Source: an uncultured Dehalococcoidia bacterium
GTDB taxonomy: Bacteria > Chloroflexota > Dehalococcoidia > Lucifugimonadales > CAJWER01
Assembly (NCBI GenBank): GCA_958296115.1
Contig: OY282442.1
Location: 902,001-966,000 of the forward strand
Direction of reading: 5' to 3'
Length of the DNA stretch: 64,000 nt
This document shows positions 48,971 to 57,974 of the stretch, one piece after another (within the stretch, counting starts at the first letter, position 1; each line of letters begins with the position of its first letter). The translations under genes and the position numbers were made by a program. The notes beneath the pieces were generated by a model. The model made no database searches. It had not been told where the DNA came from and worked only from the letters and a program-made list of their open reading frames with translations.

Positions 48971-50002
48971 GTGCGCGGCAAAGTTCAGACGGTTCTCGGC
49001 CCTGTCTCTCCCGAGGCGCTTGGGCCTACTACCACACACGAGCATCTGCTGCTCGATTTCTCCGTCGTCTTCCAGGAGCGGGCCGCCGCCAGCCAGCGGG
49101 CGTTGTCCATGCAGCCGGTCTCCATCCGCAACCTGGCGTGGGTCAGGTACGACCCCTTCCGCAGCAGGGACAACCTCATGCTGGTGGACGAGGATACGGC
49201 GGTCGAGGAGGCGATGCTGTTCAAGGCCGCGGGCGGCCGTGCCATCGTGGACACGACCACGCGGGGGATAGGCCGGGATCCGGCGGCGATTGCGCGGATC
49301 GCGCGGCGTACCGGGCTCAATATCATAATAGGCGCGGGCTACTACGTGGGCGCGTCCCATCCGCATGACATGGACGAGAAGACCGAAGACGACATCGCCC
49401 GCGAGATAGTCGAAGACGTGACCGAGGGGCGCGCCGGCGTAAGGGCAGGGGTGATAGGCGAGCTTGGCTGCTCGTGGCCGCTGTGGGATAACGAGCGCAA
49501 GACGCTGCGGGCCGGCGCGAGGGCGCAGGCCGAGACGGGCGCTTCGATAGTCATACATCCCGGGCGGAGCGAGGACGCGCCGTTCGAGATACTGGAGGTT
49601 CTCGCGGACGCGGGCGCGGATGTATCCCGCGTCGTCATCGGTCACATCGGGCGCACGTACTTTGACGAGGGGCGACTGCTGGAGCTTGCCAGGACGGGAT
49701 GCTATCTGGCCTACGACCAGATGGGTTGGGAGTCGTCCAACTTTTCGCTCGCGCCCACGGATTTTCCCAGCGACGCGCAGAGGATAGGCTTCATCAAGCG
49801 CCTGGTGGACGAGGGATACGGCGGTCGGGCGCTGCTGGGGCAGGACGTGTGCTCGAAGGACAAGCTGGTGAAGTACGGCGGGCTGGGATTCGCGCATCTC
49901 CTCGACAACATAGCCCCCAGGATGGTCGAGGCGGGCATTTCCCGCGAGGACGTGGACGGGATGCTGATACGCAACCCGGCGGAGATGCTGACGCTGGCCT
50001 GA
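48971..50002 (+). CDS. Phosphotriesterase-family hydrolase (lactonase-like)
   Basis: A 343-residue amidohydrolase-superfamily protein of the phosphotriesterase (PTE/PHP) group. Metal ligands appear in THEHLLLD (22-29), IGELG (the position of the bridging residue is Glu, as in lactonase and PHP members, not the carboxylated Lys of true PTE), IVIHPGRS, IGHIGRT, and GQDVCSKDK (Asp). Lactonase or phosphorylated-lactone hydrolysis is likely. Start GTG at 48971. It stands alone after a promoter-bearing gap. Confidence 0.85.
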   Translation: MRGKVQTVLGPVSPEALGPTTTHEHLLLDFSVVFQERAAASQRALSMQPVSIRNLAWVRYDPFRSRDNLMLVDEDTAVEEAMLFKAAGGRAIVDTTTRGIGRDPAAIARIARRTGLNIIIGAGYYVGASHPHDMDEKTEDDIAREIVEDVTEGRAGVRAGVIGELGCSWPLWDNERKTLRAGARAQAETGASIVIHPGRSEDAPFEILEVLADAGADVSRVVIGHIGRTYFDEGRLLELARTGCYLAYDQMGWESSNFSLAPTDFPSDAQRIGFIKRLVDEGYGGRALLGQDVCSKDKLVKYGGLGFAHLLDNIAPRMVEAGISREDVDGMLIRNPAEMLTLA

Positions 50003-50011
50003 CCCGGGGGG

Positions 50012-50644
50012 CTACTCGACGATCTCCAGCGTTTCGGCCATGCCGACCTTCTCGTAAGTCCTGCTGAACATGTAGAGGGACCTCTCGCCTGCCGGAACAG
50101 TCACCACCACTTCCTTGACGTCGCCCGCAAGCAGCTTGATGTCGGCGAGCAGGTCGCCTTCCCTACGGCTCCTCCGTTCCCCGCTGACCGCGAGGGCGAA
50201 GTTGTGTCACCAGCACTCGTCGGAGGTGAAGTGGGTGTTGTGGACGACGAACTTGACCCTCTCGCCCGCCGGCAAGGTCGACGAGTCCAGGTCGAAGTAG
50301 TATCTCCAGTCGGCGTCCCGTAGGATATGGACGTTGATAGTCTTTGACACCCCGGCGTCGTCCACGTCGAGCACGCCTTCGAACGAGTTCATGAGCCTTG
50401 CGTGTCCGCCGATTCGGAACCCTCCGCGCAGGTACTCCCCGCCTCCGGTCGAAGCGGCAGCCTGCTCGACAGAGCCCGGGGCGGGCTGGGCGAGATTCAC
50501 GGCCTCGGCTGGACCAGCGGTAGCTTGCCCAGCGGCCGGGTCGGTCTCCAGGGCCGGGCCGGTCTCGGCGCTCCTGGCGGCGGGAGCGGCCTGGCATGCC
50601 AAGAGCGCCGCGAGGAGTGTCGAGACCGCCAATACGAGCTTCAT
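50012..50644 (-). pseudogene. Cupredoxin-like lipoprotein interrupted by in-frame TGA (selenoprotein or nonsense mutant)
   Basis: The frame from ATG 50644 encodes a lipoprotein (signal with lipobox LLAC, Cys17), an Ala/Pro-rich linker, and a cupredoxin-like beta domain: ERVKFVVHNTHF, then DECW, a TGA (50209-50207), HNFALAV, LLAGDVKEVVVTVPAGE, and KVGMAETLEIVE, stopping at TAG 50012 (210 codons plus stop). The usual copper Cys-His loop (YC-x-x-x-GH) is replaced by LYMFSRTYEKVGM. The frame continues coherently after the TGA, so it is either Sec, or a TGG-to-TGA mutation in a Trp codon. A SECIS-like hairpin with loop GGTCA lies 17 nt after the TGA. Without read-through the product is 145 residues. 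Confidence 0.65.
50174..50192 (-). promoter_or_regulatory. Candidate SECIS hairpin in cupredoxin-like gene
   Basis: On the minus strand, CCTCGC-GGTCA-GCGGGG (one U-G pair) with the loop exactly 17 nt after the TGA at 50209-50207. Loop GGTC is close to the loop of the E. coli formate dehydrogenase SECIS, and the spacing equals that at the UXX-star gene. Confidence 0.4.
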
Positions 50645-50717
50645 TCGGCTACGTCCTTGGGGGTTCCAGTCCGCGGCGCGGCGGCGTTCCGTCGAATCAG
50701 GCGCCGCGCCGGGCAGG

Positions 50718-51992
50718 TCATGGGTTCGCGCGATAGACTATCGGCAGCTTCGCGGGATCGTTGACGCTCGAGTCCGTATGGTGGACTATCTGAACGACCC
50801 CCGTGCCGCAGTCTCCAAAATCGTCGCATGAGATGGTCCCGATGATGCCCCGGAAGCCCTCTATGTCCATTAGCGCCTCGCGGAGCTTGGCGCGATCGAT
50901 GTAGAGGGCGCCGCCCGCTTCGACTGCAACCTCCTCGATGGCGGAGAGCAGAATCGTGGCGGCGTCGTAGGCGTGCGGGAGATACACAGTGGAAGGCTCG
51001 TCGTGGTATGCCTGCCTGTACTCCTCGACGAGGGCGGCCCAACTCCTGTTGGTTGCCTCGTTGGTGTTGCTCCCAAAATCCGACTGTGGACCGGCCAAGT
51101 ACAAGCCTTCGGATTCTGGAACTTGCAGGAATTGGGTATTGAGCAGTGCCGCGCCTCCTATCAGGGTCACCTCCTCCAGCCCGGCCACCTGATCGAGCTG
51201 CTCAACTATGTGCCCGCCCTCGTCTGGGAAGAGCGGCAGGAACAGGGCGTCGGGGCCGCCCGCCGCGGCCCTGGTCAGCGTGGGGACCATGTCGATGCTC
51301 CCCTTGTTGACGGAGAAGATGGATACGGAGCCGCCGAAGTCCTCGAACGAGGCAGCGAACGCGCTGGCGAGCCCCATGGTGTAGGGGTCGCCGTCGTGAA
51401 TGGCAGAGACTCTCCTGACACGCAGCTCTTGGTACGCGAACTTTGCGACGACGCGCCCTTGGTAGAGGTCGTTGTTGGAGGTGCGATAGTACCCCTCGCG
51501 ATGGTTGGAGCCTACGTTGCCGAGCAGGTCGGATGTGAGAGAGGGTGACGTGTTGGAAGGGGAAATCATCACGAGGCCGGCCTCGCTGATGATGGGAGCT
51601 GCTGCTGCTGCGGCGAACGAGCAGTAGGTGCCAATGACGCCCACGACGCGCGGGTCTCCGATGACGACGCGAGCTGCGTCTGCGCCGCCGTCCGCGGTGC
51701 ATCTGGAGTCGAGACCAGCCCCCATGGTGACGGGATGTCCCTTGATGTCGCCGTAGTCGGACAGGGCTATCTCGACCCCTCGCTGGTTCGCCGCGCCAGA
51801 TAGACCTACCCCCGCAAGCCCGGTGAGGACGTTCACCGCGCGTATCTGGATAGCCTCGCCGGGCGCGACCCTCACCGATCCCAGCGGGCCGGACCGCGGA
51901 GCGCAGGCTGCGGACGCCAGGAGCAGAATGGCAATCAGCCCTGCCCAGCCCAAGCGTCCCCCTAGCGAGACTGCACGCGCCATCCTAGACAT
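50718..51992 (-). CDS. ABC-type branched-chain amino acid receptor lipoprotein
   Basis: A 424-residue periplasmic-binding protein of the Leu/Ile/Val family (type I fold). A lipoprotein signal ends LLLASAACA with the lipidation Cys near residue 31; the mature part has the two-lobe fold with TGLAGVGLSGAANQRGVEIA and VVGVIGTYCSFAAAAAAP. It would bind amino acids, amides or similar ligands at the membrane. The second ATG of the ATGATG at 51995 is preferred as AAGGAGGT then lies 6 nt upstream. No permease or ATPase genes are adjacent; a stand-alone receptor. A -10 TATAAT lies at 52100-52095. Confidence 0.85.
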   Translation of the reverse strand: MSRMARAVSLGGRLGWAGLIAILLLASAACAPRSGPLGSVRVAPGEAIQIRAVNVLTGLAGVGLSGAANQRGVEIALSDYGDIKGHPVTMGAGLDSRCTADGGADAARVVIGDPRVVGVIGTYCSFAAAAAAPIISEAGLVMISPSNTSPSLTSDLLGNVGSNHREGYYRTSNNDLYQGRVVAKFAYQELRVRRVSAIHDGDPYTMGLASAFAASFEDFGGSVSIFSVNKGSIDMVPTLTRAAAGGPDALFLPLFPDEGGHIVEQLDQVAGLEEVTLIGGAALLNTQFLQVPESEGLYLAGPQSDFGSNTNEATNRSWAALVEEYRQAYHDEPSTVYLPHAYDAATILLSAIEEVAVEAGGALYIDRAKLREALMDIEGFRGIIGTISCDDFGDCGTGVVQIVHHTDSSVNDPAKLPIVYRANP

Positions 51993-52094
51993 CATCGACC
52001 TCCTTGCGTCCAGTCGTTGTCGTGGAGCCCCGACGGCGTTCCGCATCCGTCGCTCCTACCGCCGCAGGCATGGACGAACATCTATGTTGACGGA

Positions 52095-52100
52095 ATTATA
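52095..52100 (-). promoter_or_regulatory. -10 box for receptor gene
   Basis: TATAAT on the minus strand, giving a leader of about 95 nt to the ATG at 51992; the -35 is weak. It is divergent to the -10 at 52202. Confidence 0.45.
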
Positions 52101-52201
52101 CTACACCGGCGCATGGGGGATGCGCGTCCTCTCGATGTTCCCGCCAAGTCCTCACTGCTAATGGGACGGTTACCCAAAATGCCCGATGAACCGCGCTGGG
52201 G

Positions 52202-52207
52202 TATAAT
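52202..52207 (+). promoter_or_regulatory. -10 box for TrlF-like operon
   Basis: TATAAT (52202-52207), with transcript start near 52214 and 50 nt to the ATG at 52264. The -35 is poor, which suggests an activator or weak expression. Confidence 0.5.
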
Positions 52208-52263
52208 GCCATCGCCCGGCGTTGACTCGAATGGCCCGGCCAAGACTGCCGGAGGATGCAACA

Positions 52264-55092
52264 ATGCCCGACTCTTGGAGTTACCCTGGCTCGCGATGGT
52301 GGAAGTTCGACTTCCACGCGCACAGCCCTGCGTCCATGGACTATGGCCGCAACGTACCGGAAGAGGCGGCTTTGAAGCGGATGGAGCCGAGGGACTGGCT
52401 GCTTGGATTCATGCGGGAGGGTATAGATTGTGTGGCGGTTGCGGACCATAACTCGGGCGCATGGGTAGATCCTCTCAAGAGGGCACTGGGTGAGCTCGAG
52501 CGAGACAAGCCGCAAGGCTTCCGGGAATTGCACCTGTTTCCGGGTGTGGAACTGTCGGTCAACGGTGGGTTTCACCTGCTCGCGCTATTCGATACCGACA
52601 AGTCCACTGCTGATGTCGACAGGCTCCTGGTCAGGGTTGGGTATGACGGGAACCCGGGTGACAGTGACGTGGTAACGCGCAGATCAGGTATCGAGGTCGT
52701 TGAAGCGGTGTTGCGCGCGGGCGGTATCCCTATCCCGGCTCACACAGACGCACGGAAGGGACTGCTGCAACTAAAGGTCGGGGGTTCCACGGGGACGGCG
52801 CTTGACCAGAACAGCGTTGGGATGATTCTCGAATGCCCCGAAATCCTAGCTATGGAGGTCTCGGACCCCAACTCGGCTAGGCCGCAGGTATATCTGGACC
52901 TCAAGATAGCCTGGACCGAGGTTCTTGGGTCGGACTCGCACCATCCGTCCTGTGAGACTGGACCAAAATATCCCGGCTCGCACTACACGTGGGTCAAGAT
53001 GGCGAAGCCGTCTCTACAAGGGTTGCGCCTAGCGCTGTTGGACGGCGGGCTTTTTTCTATACGACGCAGCGACGCGCCAGAGCCTTTCGACCCAACTAGG
53101 TTGCCGCAGCATTTCGTAGAGGAAATAAAGATTGAGGATGCGCGTTACATGGGACAGGGCGAAGCCGCAAAGCTGCGGTTCAGCCCGTGGCTCAACGCCC
53201 TGGTGGGAGGGCGCGGCACGGGCAAGTCAACGGTCGTCCACGCGATGAGGCTCACGGCGAGGCGCGGGCGGGAGCTGGAGAGCCTCGAAGAGCGCAGCGC
53301 ATCGCGATTGACCTTCCAGCGGTTCAATCGGGCGCCGTCCGACAGCGCGCAAGAGGGAGGGCTGACGGCGAACACCAAGATACGCTTGTCCTTGATGCGT
53401 GACGGCGTCCTGCACCGGGTGAATTGGTCGGCGAATGGCGATGGGCCTGCGGTGGAGGAAGAGTCGGCTCCTGGCGAGTGGAAGCCATCGGACGCCCAGG
53501 CCGTTACGGCGGAGCGATTCCCGATGCGAATGTTCAGCCAGGGACAGATTGCGGAGCTTTCTGGGGAGAACCAAGAGGCGCTGCTGCAGGTGATAGACGC
53601 CGCGGCGGGAGTGGCGCCCCTCAACGACAAGCTGCAAGATGCGCGCAAGGCATACTACGCCACGAGAGCGAAGATACGCGAGCTGGACAGCAAGCTGGCG
53701 CAACGGGACGTCCTGACGATAGAGCTGCAGGACGTAGAGCGGAAACTGGCGCGATTCGAGGCTGAAGGATATGCAGATGTTCTCAAGGCGTACCGCCGCC
53801 GTGACCGCCAGCGCAGGGAAGCGGAACGGCAATTCGACTTGGCGGAGGAATCCGCCCAACGTGTAGAGGGCGCCGCGTCGGAGATTCAGCCCGAAGACCT
53901 GCCGGACGGACTGTTCGATCGTGACTTGGAAGAAGACGCAGCTATTGTCAAGGCCATGGATGCGCTCGGCGCGGTGATGGACACGGCAGCCCAGAAGCTG
54001 CGCGATGCCGCTCACCGCCTGCGTTCGTCGGCAAAGACGCAACGTGAGGCGCTAACTCGAAGCGCCTGGCAAGCTGCCGTGGACAGAGCGTCCGGCGAGT
54101 ACGACCGGCTAGTCAAGGCGCTGCAAGAAGAAGGCGTCACCGACCTGAACGAGTATGGCCGTCTCGTTCAGGACAAGCAGCGCCTCGATGGTGAAATGAA
54201 GGTCCTGGAATCGCATGAAGGGGAACGGGCTGGGCTGATTGAGGCATCGCAAGAGCAGTTGAAAGATGTGCTCGAAGCCCGTCGGGCCATGAGCCGGGCT
54301 CGGAGCGAGTTTCTGTCCGACACGCTCGCGCAAAATAACTTCGTGCGTATCGAAATCCATTCCTACGGCCACGACATGCGAGTTGTCGAGCGCTCCTTGC
54401 GTGAGGCGCTGGGAGTTACCGGCGACTCATTCCGGAATGACATACTCGTCATGGGGGAAGGCTGTCCGAAAGGGTGTGTCGCGGACCTCCTGCTACCCAG
54501 ACCGCGTGATGGAGCCGAATTCGAGAGCCGCCTAGATGAGTTGAAGAGCCGGTTCGAATCGGCATGCGCCGGCCAGGGTGATTTCGGCGGACGTCTCAAC
54601 AACCACCTCAGCCGGGAGTTTCAGCAGGATGCCTCATTCCTGGACAGGCTGCTGACGTGGTTTCCAGAGGACGGCTTGAACGTCAGGTACAGCCGAGGGG
54701 GAGATGGCAAGGACTTCAGGCCAATCTCCCAGGGGTCAGCCGGACAACGCGCGGCGGCGATGCTGGCATTTCTGCTCGCGCATGGCGAGGAGCCGCTTGT
54801 GCTCGACCAGCCTGAGGACGACCTGGACAACCAGCTGATATACGACCTGGTGGTGCGCCAGATTCAAGAGAACAAGCTCAGGCGCCAGATAATCGTGGTG
54901 ACGCATAACCCGAACATTGTAGTCAACGGCGACGCGGAGATGGTCCACGCTCTCGAAGTCCCGCGTCAGCAGTGCGTCGTAGGGCAATCGGGGACGCTCC
55001 AGGAAGAAGACATGCGCGAGCGGATCTGCCAGATAATGGAGGGGGGTCGAGAGGCTTTCGCGCGGCGTTACCGCCGGCTGGGACCGGGCTAG
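52264..55092 (+). CDS. TrlF-like protein: PHP phosphoesterase plus SMC-like ABC ATPase
   Basis: A 942-residue fusion. Residues 1-290 are a PHP metal-dependent phosphoesterase (FDFHAHSP near 16-23, VAVADHNSG, GVELSVNG, IPAHTD, GSDSHHPS). From about 300 an SMC/Rad50-type ATPase follows: Walker A GGRGTGKST (about 315-323), a long coiled coil (about 440-720), the ABC signature SQGSAGQRAAAML (about 822), Walker B LVLDQPEDDLDN (about 844-855) and an H-loop VVTHNPN. NCBI names such proteins TrlF family. An ATP-gated nuclease or phosphatase acting on nucleic acid ends is likely. The ATG at 52264 has GGAGG about 9 nt upstream. The AlbA_2 gene follows after 4 nt. Confidence 0.85.
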   Translation: MPDSWSYPGSRWWKFDFHAHSPASMDYGRNVPEEAALKRMEPRDWLLGFMREGIDCVAVADHNSGAWVDPLKRALGELERDKPQGFRELHLFPGVELSVNGGFHLLALFDTDKSTADVDRLLVRVGYDGNPGDSDVVTRRSGIEVVEAVLRAGGIPIPAHTDARKGLLQLKVGGSTGTALDQNSVGMILECPEILAMEVSDPNSARPQVYLDLKIAWTEVLGSDSHHPSCETGPKYPGSHYTWVKMAKPSLQGLRLALLDGGLFSIRRSDAPEPFDPTRLPQHFVEEIKIEDARYMGQGEAAKLRFSPWLNALVGGRGTGKSTVVHAMRLTARRGRELESLEERSASRLTFQRFNRAPSDSAQEGGLTANTKIRLSLMRDGVLHRVNWSANGDGPAVEEESAPGEWKPSDAQAVTAERFPMRMFSQGQIAELSGENQEALLQVIDAAAGVAPLNDKLQDARKAYYATRAKIRELDSKLAQRDVLTIELQDVERKLARFEAEGYADVLKAYRRRDRQRREAERQFDLAEESAQRVEGAASEIQPEDLPDGLFDRDLEEDAAIVKAMDALGAVMDTAAQKLRDAAHRLRSSAKTQREALTRSAWQAAVDRASGEYDRLVKALQEEGVTDLNEYGRLVQDKQRLDGEMKVLESHEGERAGLIEASQEQLKDVLEARRAMSRARSEFLSDTLAQNNFVRIEIHSYGHDMRVVERSLREALGVTGDSFRNDILVMGEGCPKGCVADLLLPRPRDGAEFESRLDELKSRFESACAGQGDFGGRLNNHLSREFQQDASFLDRLLTWFPEDGLNVRYSRGGDGKDFRPISQGSAGQRAAAMLAFLLAHGEEPLVLDQPEDDLDNQLIYDLVVRQIQENKLRRQIIVVTHNPNIVVNGDAEMVHALEVPRQQCVVGQSGTLQEEDMRERICQIMEGGREAFARRYRRLGPG

Positions 55093-55096
55093 GAAT

Positions 55097-56356
55097 ATGT
55101 TCGACAGCGAACTGGAATTGCTGGACAAAATTAGGCTGGGCGAGAGCACCTTCCTGGATGCCAAGGAAGTCAGATTCAGGGGCGGCAGGGTTGCAGGCCC
55201 AAGTCGGAACGACCTCGCTGATGACATTGCCTCGTACGCCAACAGCCGTGGCGGTGTGTTCGTGTTTGGTGTCGAAGATGGAACCCGAGAAATCATAGGA
55301 ATCCCCCTTGATCGTCTCGACGCTGTGGTTGATTTTGTGAAGGAGGTATGCGCTGACAAAATTAACCCTCCAATAGAGAACCTGGCGCTGGACCGACTGT
55401 TTCTACCCTCCAGTACAGGGGAGGACGTGGCGGTGATCAAGTTGGATATACTGCGGAGCCTGTTCGTCCACCGAAGTCCGAGCGGTTATCTTCACCGCGT
55501 AGCAGATTCTAATCGGCACATGTCCCCAGAGTATCTCGCCCGGCTCTTACAGGAGCGCAGCCAGAGCCGCGTGATTCGGTTCGACGAGACGGTGGTTCCG
55601 GGCGCCTCCCCCAGAGATGTGGACGGCGACTTGGCGCGCCGATTCTTGCGGCGTGGAGCCGAAGTGACCGAGGATGCTCTGTACAAGCTCCGCGTCGTCG
55701 CCGACGACGAAGAGGGCGCGGCGCGGGTTACGGTCGCTGGGGCGCTGATGTGTACCCGGGAGCCGGGGAGGTGGCTGCCTCATGCCCATGTTCAGGCCGT
55801 GAGTTACGCCGGCGAGCGGCGAGACGTGAATTATCAGCTCGACGCGCGCGACTTCGAAGGGCCGCTCGACGAGCAGGTGTTCGAGGCGATGCGCTTCCTG
55901 CGCCGGAACATGTTCGTTGCAGCTACCAAGACGACCGCCCGCGTTGAGATTCCCCAGTTTAGCGAGAGGGCTGTGTTCGAGGCGCTCGTGAATGCAGTTG
56001 CCCACCGGGACTATTCTATGGCTGGCGCTCGAATACGGTTCCACCTCTTCAGGAATCGCCTTGAGCTCTATGTTCCAGGCAACCTCGCCAATACGCTGAC
56101 ACCGGATAGCATGGATCTGCGGCAGTACAGCCGGAACGAGTTGATAGTCTCGCTGCTGGCGCGTTGCTCCGCGGGGCCGGCGGGGGACGTTGGGCGGTCG
56201 CGCATGATGGACAGGCGCGGGGATGGAGTGCCCCTCATCCTAGACGAGAGCCGCGAATTGTCGGGGCGCGCTCCGGAGTACACTCTCATAGACAACAGCG
56301 AGCTCCGCCTCGTGATATGGGCGGCTGGCCTTGAGACAGCGCCACGGCGTCCTTGA
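55097..56356 (+). CDS. AlbA_2 (Schlafen-type) ATP-binding protein
   Basis: A 419-residue protein of the COG2865 kind. The N-terminal AlbA_2 domain (1-130) has ESTFLDAKEV and ANSRGGVFVFGVEDG, the usual nucleic-acid-binding fold. The C-terminal half carries a GHKL-type ATPase (HATPase_c_4) with LVNAVAHRDY (about 298-307) and the DRRGDG motif. Such proteins are seen in defence islands and as putative transcription regulators. The ATG is 4 nt after the TrlF-like stop, so both proteins are made from one mRNA; a joint sensing-effector pair is plausible. No wHTH domain is seen after the ATPase. Confidence 0.82.
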   Translation: MFDSELELLDKIRLGESTFLDAKEVRFRGGRVAGPSRNDLADDIASYANSRGGVFVFGVEDGTREIIGIPLDRLDAVVDFVKEVCADKINPPIENLALDRLFLPSSTGEDVAVIKLDILRSLFVHRSPSGYLHRVADSNRHMSPEYLARLLQERSQSRVIRFDETVVPGASPRDVDGDLARRFLRRGAEVTEDALYKLRVVADDEEGAARVTVAGALMCTREPGRWLPHAHVQAVSYAGERRDVNYQLDARDFEGPLDEQVFEAMRFLRRNMFVAATKTTARVEIPQFSERAVFEALVNAVAHRDYSMAGARIRFHLFRNRLELYVPGNLANTLTPDSMDLRQYSRNELIVSLLARCSAGPAGDVGRSRMMDRRGDGVPLILDESRELSGRAPEYTLIDNSELRLVIWAAGLETAPRRP

Positions 56357-56361
56357 AATGC

Positions 56362-57954
56362 CTAGCCGTCTTCTAGGAAGAGGGGCGCTAGGAGGTTATC
56401 GACCGGTACGAAGTTGTCGGTGAGGAGGATGTTGTCTTGCTCGGCTAGCCACGCGCGCATGACGCCGTGGGGCATGACGTTGGCCGTCAGGCGGCCTCGG
56501 CCTATGCGGGCGTTCGCCTCTGCAACGTCCGCAATGTCTAGGGGCGTATTGGAGGCGGTAACTACGAATGTGTGACGCAGGTTCTTGGTCCAGTTGCTAG
56601 TGTCGCTCATTACGTACACGTTCTCGAAGGTCTGCTGGAGGGTGTGTACGACGGCGCGGAGGAATCGGCCGGAGCGCAGCTTGTCCACGACGTTCAGGGT
56701 GTAGAGGCCGTCGTCCTTCAGCAGTTCCTTGACACGCTCGTTGAACTCCAGGGTGGTCAGGTGGTATGGGACGGAGAAGTGGTCGAAGGCGTCCCCTACG
56801 ACGAGGTCGTATGCGTCTTCGGGGAGGTCTAGGAACTTCGTCCTAGCGTCCTGATTGTAGGTGATGATGCGCGTGCTGCGGGACATGCCCAGGTAGTCGT
56901 GCGCGACGTCGGTGACGGCGGGGTCTATCTCGACGACCTCTACGGCGCTGTCGGGGTATCGGGTCTCGATGAAGCGCGGCATGGTGTAGCCGCCTCCGCC
57001 GATGAAGAGCGACCTGAACTTCGGATTGCGCCCCCCGGCGTATGTCGCCAGGTCGCCCAACACCCTCTCGTACCCATAGACGAGGAAAGTAGGGTCATAC
57101 AGGTCAACGTAGCTGTGTACGAGCTTGTCGAGGGTGAGTACGCGGACCTGGCGGCCCGATTCCTCGCGCTCGGTAACGCGGATGCAGTAGTAGCCGCTTT
57201 CGACCACGCAGGAGGACTGGAGCGCGTCCATCCTAACCGTGAGGACGGCCACGGCGGTGAGCATTGCGAGGAACGCGGCGGTCGCTATCTTGACATCCCA
57301 GGGGCGGCCGAACGCGAGGGCGAGGAGCGCGAGGACGCCTGCCGCCGCTAGGATTATGGACCTAGCCCCTATCCACTGGATCAGCACGAACCCAGTGATG
57401 AACGTCCCGAAGATGCTGCCTGCCGTTGATACGGCATAGGTCTTGCCGACGATATTGCCAGTCTGCGCCAGGTCCTTCAGGCGGAGCTTCACGACGATGG
57501 GCGTTACCATGCCGAGCAGGAGGCTTGGGACGAAGAACAGTATGGTGGTGAGCAGCACTATCCGCGGGGCAATCGGGAGTTCGGCGAACTGGTTGGGGAT
57601 GACCTGCAGGAGGGGCAGGATTGCGAGGCTGGATACGCCGCTGCCGAGCAGCGTGAGGCCGAGTACATATCTGCGCGGGAGGCGGTCGGCGAGGACTCCG
57701 CCGAGGTAGTTGCCGAGGCTTATGCCCGCGAGGACTATGCCGATGATGCTGGTCCAGGTGTAGAGGGACACGCCGATGGACGGGGCGAGGAGTCGGCCTG
57801 CGACGATTTCGATGGTGAGGCCGCAGGCGCTCGCCGTGAATACGACCACGTAGGACACGAGGGCGAGCAGCCATGGGCGGGATGGCTCCCCGGGAGCTTG
57901 CGCCGCGGTGTCGTCGTCGACCTGCTCCAGCGGGATGTCTTCCTGCGGGTTCAT
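56362..57954 (-). CDS. Fused MFS transporter-like / spermidine synthase-like protein
   Basis: A 530-residue fusion. Residues ~25-225 contain about seven transmembrane helices resembling half an MFS carrier (LVSYVVVFTASACGLTIEIVAGR, GISLGNYLGGVLADRLPRR). The C-terminal part from about 240 is a spermidine/putrescine-aminopropyltransferase fold with the SAM motif LFIGGGGYTMPR and VVGDAFDHFSVPYHLTT. The family is widespread; whether polyamines are made is unknown, because the binding Asp is not the usual D-x-x-x-D. The ATG at 57954 is chosen since the residues before it are a shadow of the Gfo/Idh gene. Confidence 0.83.
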   Translation of the reverse strand: MNPQEDIPLEQVDDDTAAQAPGEPSRPWLLALVSYVVVFTASACGLTIEIVAGRLLAPSIGVSLYTWTSIIGIVLAGISLGNYLGGVLADRLPRRYVLGLTLLGSGVSSLAILPLLQVIPNQFAELPIAPRIVLLTTILFFVPSLLLGMVTPIVVKLRLKDLAQTGNIVGKTYAVSTAGSIFGTFITGFVLIQWIGARSIILAAAGVLALLALAFGRPWDVKIATAAFLAMLTAVAVLTVRMDALQSSCVVESGYYCIRVTEREESGRQVRVLTLDKLVHSYVDLYDPTFLVYGYERVLGDLATYAGGRNPKFRSLFIGGGGYTMPRFIETRYPDSAVEVVEIDPAVTDVAHDYLGMSRSTRIITYNQDARTKFLDLPEDAYDLVVGDAFDHFSVPYHLTTLEFNERVKELLKDDGLYTLNVVDKLRSGRFLRAVVHTLQQTFENVYVMSDTSNWTKNLRHTFVVTASNTPLDIADVAEANARIGRGRLTANVMPHGVMRAWLAEQDNILLTDNFVPVDNLLAPLFLEDG

Positions 57955-57974
57955 GGCTCTGGCCGCGCGCGTAT

